Shown: piece by piece, positions 24,288-32,269 of the stretch
How the letters are laid out: the number at the start of each line of letters is the position of its first letter
How positions within the stretch are numbered: position 1 is the first letter of the stretch
Assembly: GCA_964392665.1 (NCBI GenBank)
Contig: CAYMQB010000016.1
Coordinates: forward strand, 1 to 46,339
Direction of reading: 5' to 3'
Origin: CAYMQB01 sp964392665
GTDB taxonomy: Bacteria > Hydrothermota > E44-bin80
Length of the DNA: 46,339 nucleotides
Position numbers and translations under genes: made by a program
The notes under the pieces: generated by a model
The model's database searches: none
What the model saw: only the letters and a program-made list of their open reading frames with translations
What the model was told of the DNA's origin: nothing

Positions 24288-25125
24288 CTACATGGGCTTT
24301 GGCGATCTCAACTGCTCTCCTGAGAGCACGAACACCTGACAATATTGCTTTACGCCCCATATCGGTATCAGTATAGTCAGACAAGAAATAATCCCAAGCA
24401 TTGAGATAAAACTGTGTATAGTCACATACAAGTTCTATCTTACCCACCTGTTCTAAAATGCTAACTATCTTTGTGCGGTTTATGCCCCATGCTTCATCAT
24501 AAGACTTTCCTTTAATACTGAGAATCCTGGAACCAATGGGGGAAATGTGCCACACAAGATTTCTCAATGCCTGCCACAGATATTTAGATGGTCTATCAAT
24601 AACGTGAAGAGGATATTTCGCCAAAAATGTTTCCTCATCTATCAAATGATTACGGTCGATTTGCTGTAACCGTTCGAGAACAGCATCGCCGGGTTTTGGA
24701 TAATCTAATCCGTAAAGAACTGAAATAGTATTTGCTGGTGAAGGAACGAAATCCTCATCTTTTAAGAGCGGATTGAGTATCAACAGTTGTGGTCGGGGAA
24801 CATGAATGGGGTTTGCAACCTTTGAGAAATAAATTTTCTCAACATTCGATTGAATATCAATAGCCTGCTCCGTAGTACCGAAGTACTTTTCAACCAAAGA
24901 ATCATTGGTTAAAAGCAGATGAATATCAACATCACTTATCTCCGGCATATAATCCAGCGGAGAATCCCATTCTTTTTTCGCTGAACCCTTAAAATAGATA
25001 CCCGATATTTCAGATTCTGGAATTGCTGCGAACAACGCTTGTACGAAAGCCTCAAGCATATACATAATCTCTTTTCTAAGAATTTTCTTAGAGGGATATT
25101 TTTCATTCCATTCAATAGCATCCAT
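24259..25125 (-). CDS. Nucleotidyltransferase-fold protein (MNT/ANT-like)
   Basis: A 288-aa protein with the nucleotidyltransferase G-S motif and D-x-D metal site: YFKGSAKKEW (Gly47-Ser48) and ISDVDIHLLL (Asp65, Asp67). A helical C-terminal half follows, as in aminoglycoside-type or MNT/HEPN proteins. The family transfers nucleotides to small molecules, tRNA or proteins; the substrate is unknown. The gene is second to the ECF ATPases (47-bp gap) and has an AAGGAGAG ribosome site. The reading frame seems cut short: a continuing, protein-like frame lies immediately downstream, offset by one base. MNT/HEPN pairs are known toxin-antitoxin or AMPylation systems, which makes the lost C-terminus worth noting. 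Confidence 0.65.
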   Translation of the reverse strand: MDAIEWNEKYPSKKILRKEIMYMLEAFVQALFAAIPESEISGIYFKGSAKKEWDSPLDYMPEISDVDIHLLLTNDSLVEKYFGTTEQAIDIQSNVEKIYFSKVANPIHVPRPQLLILNPLLKDEDFVPSPANTISVLYGLDYPKPGDAVLERLQQIDRNHLIDEETFLAKYPLHVIDRPSKYLWQALRNLVWHISPIGSRILSIKGKSYDEAWGINRTKIVSILEQVGKIELVCDYTQFYLNAWDYFLSDYTDTDMGRKAILSGVRALRRAVEIAKAHVDNTELRSLS

Positions 25126-25172
25126 ACTTATCTGCTCTCCTTGCGTAACATTAAATATACGATTTCTCTACT

Positions 25173-25994
25173 CTACATTTTGTATTCTTCTATTATTGTT
25201 ACTGCTTCGTAGGGGTCCGTAACGGCAACCGGGATATTCCATCCTCTGCTTCTTAATTCCCGCAGAACTCTGATATGATAAGGCAGAGAAATTTCCATCT
25301 GACCGAGTCTTTCCTCTTCAAGAAAGGTTTTCCTATCGGTTTTCAATTGCAACATGCCTTTTTCAAGCACTATTATGTCAGTGCACAGATCAAGGAAAAG
25401 TCCTAATTCCTGAGTGATAATAACAATTGTTTTCTCTTTCTCAAGGAGATTTCTTATTAATTTGACTATCATAATTCTTCCTTGTAAATCAAGTCCTGCG
25501 GCTGGTTCATCGAAGATATACCAGGAAGGTTCACAGGCAATTACAGAAGCGATTGCAAGCCTTCTCTTCTCGCCTGAGGAAAGAATAAAAGGCGACAGTT
25601 TTCCAATCTGTTCACTGTCCAGACCAACCGCTCGAATAGCATCTTTTACTCTCTGCTCAATTTTATCCAATCCAAATACCATAGGACCAAATGCCACTTC
25701 ATCAAAAACTGTATCCTTGAAGAATTGCTCCTCTGGATATTGAAAAACAATTCCCATTGACCTTTGGAAAACGGAAAGCTTCATATTACAATCCCTAACG
25801 GAAATCTTCCCCGATACCGGAAGTAACAATCCCTTTAGCAACATTGCAAGAGTGCTCTTGCCTGAACCACAGGAACCCGTCAGGAGATAAGCTTTTTTTT
25901 CTTCAAGTTCGAGGTTTAAATTCTCAAGGACTAAGTGTCCTTTCGTATTCCCTGTTCTATAGTGGAAAGATATATCCTTTAATGTAATCTTCAT
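25173..25994 (-). CDS. ECF-type transporter ATPase (EcfA2-like)
   Basis: A 273-aa ABC ATPase. Walker A (GSCGSGKST), Q-loop (FQYPEEQ), signature LSSGEKRRLAIAS and Walker B (WYIFDEPAAGLD) are present, with ECF-type FEEP-like spacing. Where a switch His is expected (THD), the sequence reads IITQELG, so the His is replaced by Gln. In the paired ATPase it is intact, which suggests an asymmetric heterodimer with one weakened site. ECF ATPases power vitamin or metal uptake together with EcfT and an S component. Neither is adjacent here, so those partners must be elsewhere. It overlaps its partner by 4 nt (ATGA). Confidence 0.85.
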   Translation of the reverse strand: MKITLKDISFHYRTGNTKGHLVLENLNLELEEKKAYLLTGSCGSGKSTLAMLLKGLLLPVSGKISVRDCNMKLSVFQRSMGIVFQYPEEQFFKDTVFDEVAFGPMVFGLDKIEQRVKDAIRAVGLDSEQIGKLSPFILSSGEKRRLAIASVIACEPSWYIFDEPAAGLDLQGRIMIVKLIRNLLEKEKTIVIITQELGLFLDLCTDIIVLEKGMLQLKTDRKTFLEEERLGQMEISLPYHIRVLRELRSRGWNIPVAVTDPYEAVTIIEEYKM

Positions 25995-26854
25995 TTGCTC
26001 TTCGCTGATTCGATAGCATGGCAGAGAACTTCAGGGGTTGGTGGAAATTCGTAACTATGCATTCCCTTATTCCTAAGTTCTCTAAGAAAATCAAGACTTT
26101 CGGAAATTAAATTTATTTCCCCTTTACTTTTCTTTTCCAACCTTCCTTTTTCCAACAGGTAGATAGTATCGACTAGTAATTTTTCTTCGGGGAAATGTGT
26201 AATAAGTGTTACTGATATCCTTTCTTTAAGGTCAAGAATGACATCAAAAATCTCCGCTCTTGATTTAGGGTCAAGATAGGTTGTCGGCTCATCCAGAATA
26301 AGATGCTCTGGTTTAAGAATTAGAATAGATGCAATTGCAACCTTCTGTTTTTCCCCTCCGGAAAGAGTGTGAGGTGAGCGAAACCTTAGATGTTTGAGAT
26401 GGAACTTCACCAGGGTTTCCTCAACTTTTCTCTTGATTTCCTCGGTTTTGACTCCCGCATTTTCAAGCCCAAATGCAAGTTCCCTTTCGACAGATGTTGT
26501 AATAAATTGGTTATCCGGATTCTCAAAAACAATCCCTACATTTACTCTTTGATTTTCAAAATCTTCAGTGTCATCACTTTTAACACCATCTAACAAAACC
26601 TTGCCGCTCGATGGCTTGAGTATTCCAGCAAGCAAAAGCGCAAGCGTTGTCTTCCCTGAACCATTTGCTCCTGTAATTGCAGCAAACTCACCGCTGTTAA
26701 TTTTGGCCGTAATACTGTTGAGCAACGGTTTTTCGTCGTAGGAAAAACTTACATTATCCAGTTCTAAAATATGAGCCCTCTCTTTACGACTTTTATCTAT
26801 TTTACCAGCAAAATTTTCTTTGTTATGTCTTTCTTCCCCTGTTTCAAATGACAA
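25991..26854 (-). CDS. ECF-type transporter ATPase (EcfA1-like)
   Basis: ABC ATPase of 287 aa. Walker A (GANGSGKTT), Q-loop (FENPDNQ), signature LSGGEKQKVAIAS, Walker B (HLILDEPTTYLD) and the switch His (LITHFPEE) are all intact. Pairs with the next gene as the energising module of an ECF transporter. The only ordinary start codon before Walker A is a TTG at 26852-26854, without a Shine-Dalgarno, which places the first 58 nt inside the 3' end of the upstream secreted-protein gene in another frame. The start is therefore uncertain; the ATPase domain itself begins near ILELDNVSFSY. This tight nesting implies shared transcription with the secreted-protein gene. Confidence 0.86.
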   Translation of the reverse strand: MSFETGEERHNKENFAGKIDKSRKERAHILELDNVSFSYDEKPLLNSITAKINSGEFAAITGANGSGKTTLALLLAGILKPSSGKVLLDGVKSDDTEDFENQRVNVGIVFENPDNQFITTSVERELAFGLENAGVKTEEIKRKVEETLVKFHLKHLRFRSPHTLSGGEKQKVAIASILILKPEHLILDEPTTYLDPKSRAEIFDVILDLKERISVTLITHFPEEKLLVDTIYLLEKGRLEKKSKGEINLISESLDFLRELRNKGMHSYEFPPTPEVLCHAIESAKSK

Positions 26855-28275
26855 AAATATATTCCTGCAGAAATGGATTTCCCTTCCTCATCCCTTCCAT
26901 CCCACGTTACCGATGAGTGAAGAGAGAGGAGAGAAGAGGGAAAACTGCGTATAATCCGACCACACGCATCATAGATAGAAAGCGAAATTGGAAATTGGGA
27001 AATTGGCAAATTTCTATTTTCTATTTTCGTAATTTCGGGAATTCCGTATCTTATCTCTACCTTTTGGGTAAACGGGTTCGGATAAGCGGAGAGTCTTATA
27101 TCTTGTATCTTATGTCTCTGGTCTTGTTTCTCTTCTATAGCCACTGTTGTATCCATAAATGTTCCATAGATATCCGTATTCTCATAACCCAACCTTCCAT
27201 CATTCCATGCTACAAGATAATTATCAATCCCGGCAAAACACGACGCTTCAACTTGTTGACCTACTTCATTGCAAATGGGAAATGAAGGGAATTCTATTAC
27301 ACTTCCCGATGGCGAGATATGCTTTCCAAATATATCAGGTGTCCCATCTTTATCATCAGTCCATACTGCAAGGTAATAGGGATCATTGAAGGAGATTGAA
27401 GGGGTGAATTGATAACCAGGTGATGTATCAATAGGTATGCTGTTCGTATCCACCAGAATCCCGTCGGGAGTAATCCTCGCTGCCCATTCATCATATTCTG
27501 TTCCGGTAAGTCTCGCATCATCCCAGATTACCATATAGTTCGAGCCATCAAAGGAAACATCAGGGCTGTATTTCGAACTGCTACCCTGTGAAATTATGAT
27601 CGGTATCGAATCACTTACCGAACCATCAGTGGAAACCCGCATAGCCTTTATACTACACCCGCTTCCGTCGTATTCCGTCCAGACGACGAGAAACTTATTA
27701 TCGTTAGATACTATTGTTGGAGTAATCTGGCTTACAGAATCAGGATAAATGAGAAAGCCATTTTCGTCAAGTACCGTTCCATCAGGTGAAACCCGTGCGC
27801 AGAAAATATTAAAAAAGTCAGCATTCTTACCGCTCCAGCAGACAAGGTAAACACTGTCTACATAAGAGACCGAAGGAGCATGCTGCTCCTCTGGAGCATC
27901 ACATATTACAATTGAATCCAGAACCGAACCTCCTGGTGTCACACGGACACCGTGAATATCTCCGAAACCTCAGCATCCAAATTTCCATACAACAAGATAG
28001 TGAACACCATTATAGGCAAGTGAAGAGCTTGACTGATTATCTGATTCCTGCAATAATTTGAATCCCCCAGGGTCAAGAACCGAACCTGTCTGTGTCACCC
28101 TTGCACCATATATCCCGCTGAGATAACTTCTCCCATCAGTCCATACGGCAAGGAAATTCGTACCATCAAAGCCCACTTCAGGTTCATACTGTATCCCTGG
28201 TTCCCCGCATATAATGAATTCCGCACTCAGGTAGAGGGGAAATAATAAAAATGAGAGAAAAATTATTGGTTTCAT
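26797..28275 (-). pseudogene. Secreted repeat protein with FlgD-like C-terminus, broken by an in-frame TGA
   Basis: One frame of about 492 codons, split only by a TGA at 27970-27972 (codon 102). The first part has a signal peptide (MKPIIFLSFLLFPLYLSA) and repeat units ending in VWxDGR..GxxxARV. The second part continues the same repeats: VWSGKNAD, VWDDARLTG, VWTDDKDGTPDIFG, VWNDGRLG. It ends in a FlgD-like domain (SAYPNPFTQKVEIR, IYDACGRIIRSF, WDGRDEEGK, ending ILLVK). The repeats suggest a beta-propeller. No other change was seen, so the stop is recent, a sequencing error, or suppressed; a GTG at 27940-27942 could restart translation without a signal peptide. AAGAAGGAACG precedes the ATG at 28275. 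Confidence 0.72.
26984..27045. repeat. AATTTC-rich palindromic tract inside a coding region
   Basis: The tract begins with GAAATTGGAAATTGGGAAAT (26984-27003) and continues with AATTTC and TATTTTC units. On the coding strand it encodes a linker containing ENRNLPISQFPISL, at the same position in the C-terminal domain as the tract at 7060-7113, which encodes ENRNSPISRFPISL. The match extends to the DNA level. Confidence 0.6.
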
Positions 28276-28323
28276 CGTTCCTTCTTAAATATCAAGCCAT
28301 AAAGGCTAACCCTGTGTAATACC

Positions 28324-28351
28324 ATTATGTGAAAGCTTTTCCCTATTACAA
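28324..28351 (-). promoter_or_regulatory. Possible promoter of the interrupted secreted-protein gene
   Basis: On the minus strand TTGTAA (28346-28351), 16 bp, then CATAAT (28324-28329). The start site would be about 40 nt before the ATG at 28275. Moderate match. Confidence 0.35.
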
Positions 28352-28367
28352 GCGGCAAACAATGTGA

Positions 28368-30038
28368 TTACTTTATCATAGGTGCCCAGATATCTTTATC
28401 CTTTACGGTTTTTATGGCAATATCATATCCTGCATCAGCGTGCCTCACAACCCCAGAACCTGGGTCATTTGTCAGCACACGTTCCAGTTTCTTCGCCTGC
28501 TCCTCGGTTCCATCTGCAACGGTCACCATTCCCGCATGGATGGAATATCCGATACCTACTCCACCCCCGTGGTGTACAGAAACCCAGGTTGCTCCCGAAG
28601 AAGTGTTGAGCAGAGCGTTCAGGATGGGCCAATCTGCAATAGCATCGGAACCATCCTTCATCGCCTCTGTCTCTCTATGTGGCGAAGCCACTGCACCTGT
28701 GTCATGATGGTCCCTTCCAATAACAATAGGTGCACTAAGTTCGCCCTTTTTCACCATCCGGTTTACAATTTCCCCCATCTTTGCCCTATCTCCATAAGCT
28801 AACCAGCAAATCCTTGCTGGCAAACCTTGAAAAGCCACCCTTTCTTGAGCAAGATGAATCCATTTATGTAGATGTTCGTCATCGGGAAATGTTTCAAGCA
28901 GTTTCTTGTCCGTCTTAAAGATATCCTCTGCCTCACCAGAGAGTGCTAACCATCTGAAAGGTCCACTACCCTTACAGAAAAGTGGTCTAATATATTTGGG
29001 CACATAGCCTTCTATGTCAAATGCATTTTCTACACCTGCCTCTTTTGCCCTCTGCCTTATGTTGTTACCGTATTCAAAGGCACGTGCACCTTTATCTTTC
29101 ATTTCAAGAATTGCTTTTATGTGACTTGCAATGGAATCATATACTTTTTTTATGTATTCCTTCTGGTTTTCTTTTCTTAAAGTAGCGGCTTCCTCAACCG
29201 AATATCCCCTGGGAATGTATCCATTAAGTGGGTCATGTGCTGAGGTTTGGTCGGTCACCACATCCGGTATAATATCTCTTTTAACGAGTTCCGGTAGTAC
29301 ATCGGCTGCATTAGCCCATAATCCAATGGATTTACTTTCCCCATTCTTGAGAAATTCGTCCTTTAATCTGAGAGCCTCATCAAGATTTTCTACCCACATA
29401 TCGAGGTATTTTGTCTTCATTCTTCTCTCTATTGCTCTTTTGTCAACCTCGACGATAACAGCTACACCTTCGTTCATCGTAAAAGCAAGGGGTTGGGCAC
29501 CGCTCATTTCACCAAGTCCGCTCGAGAGTATCCACTTACCTTTAAGAGTTCCTCTGAATTCCTGTTCCGCAAGAGAGCAAACGGTCTCGTAGGTGCCTTG
29601 CAGAATACCCTGTGTTCCTATATATATCCAGCTTCCCGCTGTCATTTGCCCATAAACGGTTAATCCCATTGACTCGAGTCGTGTGAATTCCTCAAAAGTA
29701 GCCCATTTGGGAACAATAAGGGAATTTGTTATCAATACTCTTGGTGCCCAGGGATGGGTTTTAAATACTGCCACAGGTTTACCAGATTGCATAAGCAGTG
29801 TCTCGTCTGTATTCATTTTTTTCAAGGTTTCAACAATCTTATCAAAACATTCCCAGTTTCTTGCTGCCCTCCCGGTTCCACCATAAACAATAAGATTATC
29901 GGGGTCTTTTGCAACCTCAGGGTCAAGGTTGTTCATAAGCATTCTCATCGGTGCCTCTGTTCCCCAGGATTTACAACTCAATTTTGTGCCTCTCGGTGCT
30001 CTTACTGCCCCTTTTTTTGACATATTCATACCGTCCAT
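28368..30038 (-). CDS. hutU: Urocanate hydratase
   Basis: A full-length urocanase, 556 aa as in the family. It hydrates urocanate to imidazolonepropionate in histidine breakdown, using tightly bound NAD+. Visible marks are YGGTGRAARN, MTAGSWIYIGTQGI and SSGLGEMSGAQPLA (NAD-binding region), and GLPARICWLAYGDR, whose Cys falls near residue 410, the position of the known active-site Cys. The ATG at 30038 has a strong AAGGAGG site. HutH, HutI and HutG are absent from both flanks, so this gene stands alone here. Confidence 0.96.
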   Translation of the reverse strand: MDGMNMSKKGAVRAPRGTKLSCKSWGTEAPMRMLMNNLDPEVAKDPDNLIVYGGTGRAARNWECFDKIVETLKKMNTDETLLMQSGKPVAVFKTHPWAPRVLITNSLIVPKWATFEEFTRLESMGLTVYGQMTAGSWIYIGTQGILQGTYETVCSLAEQEFRGTLKGKWILSSGLGEMSGAQPLAFTMNEGVAVIVEVDKRAIERRMKTKYLDMWVENLDEALRLKDEFLKNGESKSIGLWANAADVLPELVKRDIIPDVVTDQTSAHDPLNGYIPRGYSVEEAATLRKENQKEYIKKVYDSIASHIKAILEMKDKGARAFEYGNNIRQRAKEAGVENAFDIEGYVPKYIRPLFCKGSGPFRWLALSGEAEDIFKTDKKLLETFPDDEHLHKWIHLAQERVAFQGLPARICWLAYGDRAKMGEIVNRMVKKGELSAPIVIGRDHHDTGAVASPHRETEAMKDGSDAIADWPILNALLNTSSGATWVSVHHGGGVGIGYSIHAGMVTVADGTEEQAKKLERVLTNDPGSGVVRHADAGYDIAIKTVKDKDIWAPMIK

Positions 30039-30134
30039 AGATGCCTCCTTGTAATTATTGTATCATCGTTCATGCCGATCATTTTAAACAATAAATTCTG
30101 AATATGAAGAACTCTGAAATGTGGATTCTAAAAA

Positions 30135-30159
30135 GAAATTTTTAATTTTCTATTTTCTA
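30135..30159. repeat. AATTTC-related tract
   Basis: GAAATTTTTAATTTTCTATTTTCTAT upstream of hutU (30135-30160) shares the TCTATTTTCTAT core with the coding tract near 27012-27023. It may be a decayed copy of the same repeat. Confidence 0.35.
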
Positions 30160-30207
30160 TGCCAATCTATATTTTCCCACGTATAAAGAAACAGACCAAA
30201 GCCGTTT

Positions 30208-32049
30208 TTACTTGCATGCTTTATCCTTTTTCCCCCATTCTTTTAAGGCTTCTCCTAAGCAATATCGCAATTCTACTGTATTAGCTGGATTTACTTTTCC
30301 AAGACCGTGCCTGCAATGAACACTAATACATGATTGTAGTGCATCATCTGTTTTGGGATACAGCAGATAACACTCAATAAGATTCTTCAGGTCACAAGCG
30401 CCTGTTGCATCAAGATGCTCATCCATAAAACATTTGTCAATGGCATTGCTTAGTTCTTTCAGGGCTTTATCTTTGCACTCCTGTTTTTTCGTTCCTCTTC
30501 CAGACTGTTTCAATCGTTGAGAGGATGTATTACCTGGTTGTGCTACATCATCAGACGGGTCGAACTCTGGTTCTTCCCCTGGATTACCAACACTGAACAG
30601 GAAAAGCAATGAACCATTGGAGGAGAACATAGTACTTGGTGAAATTTTCGGAGAGAGAGAGCTCCACAAGTAACCACCTTCCCTTTTAGAAACAGCATAC
30701 TGCCACGCCTTTTTTACAAGGTTAATTGGCTTATAGTCCTTCCATTTCTTTTCTGTAGAAAGATATGCGGGAGTCGCATGCTTAAGTCCAATAGCATAAT
30801 TGCCCAGGTTCACAATATCGTCTGCACTACCTGTTGGCGTAAACTGTTTATCCAGGTTATTAAGTTCTTTTCTATGTTTTTTTGTCCACTCGTACCGTTC
30901 CTTTAATCCAGGAAATCTAGCTGGAGATGAACCTATTTTTCCTGTGCCCGCAGGAACACCACAGAAAGTCCATCCTGTGTTCTTCCATTCCAAATGTATC
31001 TTTTTGCCTAGATTATTTGGGTCATTCCGCTCAAAGCGTATAGAGCTGAAGGCATGCCCCTTCATAGATGGTTCTCCCGGAATAGTTAAGGGCTGGACAG
31101 TATCATCATATTCCGTTTCTATTCGATTATCAAATTTGTCTGCAATTGACTTAATACGTCCTTTTGCGTCTCGCTCAATCCTCAGTGGCTCAGGGACATA
31201 GAGTTCAATTTGTGTCTTTTGATAGCCATAGGGAAAGTATCGTACAAAGTATCCATCAGCCCTGTAGGACCATCGACCTCGAGGAACATTTCGACTCCCC
31301 TTTCCTATCGGAGGGACACCGTGTAATACGGCTATGCGTTCCAGCTCCTCGTAGTTCTCTTCTCCTTGTGTCAGTTTTTCACGTAAACTTGCTTCGGCTT
31401 CTACAATCTTACGAAGTTGTGGAGGCATATCTATAGTTGCCTTGTCGAGTGCAGCTTTTGGAACCAATTCCAGCGCTCCACCGTTAATCTCAAAAATCTC
31501 CTTGGGTGTAAGAAGTTTGGCAGCAGCAATCTGCAGCTCATCCGCCATATCGGCAATCTTGGTGCGTGCGAGAATAGCCCACAATAGTACTTGAATATCT
31601 CTCTGTGAAATCTCAGGGTGTTTAATTGAGTTCTGAACTATATGGCGGAATATTTTAGCCTGGGGACCCTTTATCGGCGCGTAAAGATAGCCATCACCTT
31701 TACCTGGTTCGTATGTGCCCGCATGCAAACAGTAACTCTGGCAAACATAAACATAGGGACCGGGGTATTCCAGGATAAAAGCGCCTTTGGCTGTACGTGG
31801 AAGCACAGTCATAGGTACCTTCCCTTTAGGATTAAAATCGTCGAGAAAAGGAACTTCTGTGACAGCGTCCGAAAGCTTATTCGTAATCGGTGATTCTTTT
31901 TTAAGAATCTTATCCAGCCCCGGAACCTTATCCGGAATTACTTTCGGAATCTTTGGCAATTTCGGAAACTGTGCAAGAACATTTCCGGTTATCATCAGTA
32001 GAAGTCCAATTATAACAATAAATCTAACATTACTAAGTCTTCTTCTCAT
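30208..32049 (-). CDS. Secreted protein of unknown function with Cys-rich C-terminus
   Basis: A 613-aa exported protein that I do not recognise. Signal peptide 1-26, then a Pro/Lys-rich stretch (FPKLPKIPKVIPDKVPGLDK). Residues 95-160 contain CQSYCLH (Cys103, Cys107) and, 46 residues later, DIQVLLWAI. The Cys and Gln-x3-Trp arrangement recalls thioester domains of surface proteins, though the spacing is shorter than I know. A central region (260-440) has several Trp, Tyr and Gly-rich strands. The last 90 residues contain eight Cys (CKDKALKE through KDKACK), probably disulfide-bonded. Unlike other secreted proteins here it lacks a FlgD-like end. A strong AGGAGG site and its own promoter precede it. 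Confidence 0.65.
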   Translation of the reverse strand: MRRRLSNVRFIVIIGLLLMITGNVLAQFPKLPKIPKVIPDKVPGLDKILKKESPITNKLSDAVTEVPFLDDFNPKGKVPMTVLPRTAKGAFILEYPGPYVYVCQSYCLHAGTYEPGKGDGYLYAPIKGPQAKIFRHIVQNSIKHPEISQRDIQVLLWAILARTKIADMADELQIAAAKLLTPKEIFEINGGALELVPKAALDKATIDMPPQLRKIVEAEASLREKLTQGEENYEELERIAVLHGVPPIGKGSRNVPRGRWSYRADGYFVRYFPYGYQKTQIELYVPEPLRIERDAKGRIKSIADKFDNRIETEYDDTVQPLTIPGEPSMKGHAFSSIRFERNDPNNLGKKIHLEWKNTGWTFCGVPAGTGKIGSSPARFPGLKERYEWTKKHRKELNNLDKQFTPTGSADDIVNLGNYAIGLKHATPAYLSTEKKWKDYKPINLVKKAWQYAVSKREGGYLWSSLSPKISPSTMFSSNGSLLFLFSVGNPGEEPEFDPSDDVAQPGNTSSQRLKQSGRGTKKQECKDKALKELSNAIDKCFMDEHLDATGACDLKNLIECYLLYPKTDDALQSCISVHCRHGLGKVNPANTVELRYCLGEALKEWGKKDKACK

Positions 32050-32124
32050 TTCCTACCTCCTATTTTCATTTTACGTTCATTAAGAAGTGAGCACCACTTT
32101 TTCACAATATCTTACTTCTATGAT

Positions 32125-32153
32125 TCTATACAGCATAGAAACCAGAAAGTCAA
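32125..32153 (-). promoter_or_regulatory. Promoter of the Cys-rich secreted protein gene
   Basis: On the minus strand TTGACT (32148-32153), a 17-bp spacer, then TATAGA (32125-32130). A palindrome, TTCTAT-N5-ATAGAA (32124-32140), covers the -10 box and could be an operator. The leader would be about 70 nt. Confidence 0.65.
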
Positions 32154-32211
32154 GCCAAATATTTTTGTGATTTTTCGCACAATTTTCGCATTGACAATTT
32201 GAATTTTCATC

Positions 32212-32240
32212 TTGACATTGGGAATAAAGTAACTTATGCT
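32212..32240 (+). promoter_or_regulatory. Promoter of the parallel beta-helix protein gene
   Basis: TTGACA at 32212-32217, 17 bp, then TATGCT at 32235-32240. A second TTGACA at 32191-32196 lies 21 bp (two helical turns) upstream without a matching -10 box. Confidence 0.6.
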
Positions 32241-32269
32241 TGTACAAACTAACAAAAGGGAGGTACAAA

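Noticed and set aside
27935..27972. Selenocysteine reading of the in-frame TGA
   Set aside because: The 6-bp stem GGTGTC/GACACC about 18 nt after the codon is too short and has no SECIS-like loop; the protein family gives no reason for selenocysteine.
28382..29886. Plus-strand open frames across hutU
   Set aside because: They are mirror images of a strongly conserved enzyme gene and resemble no protein.
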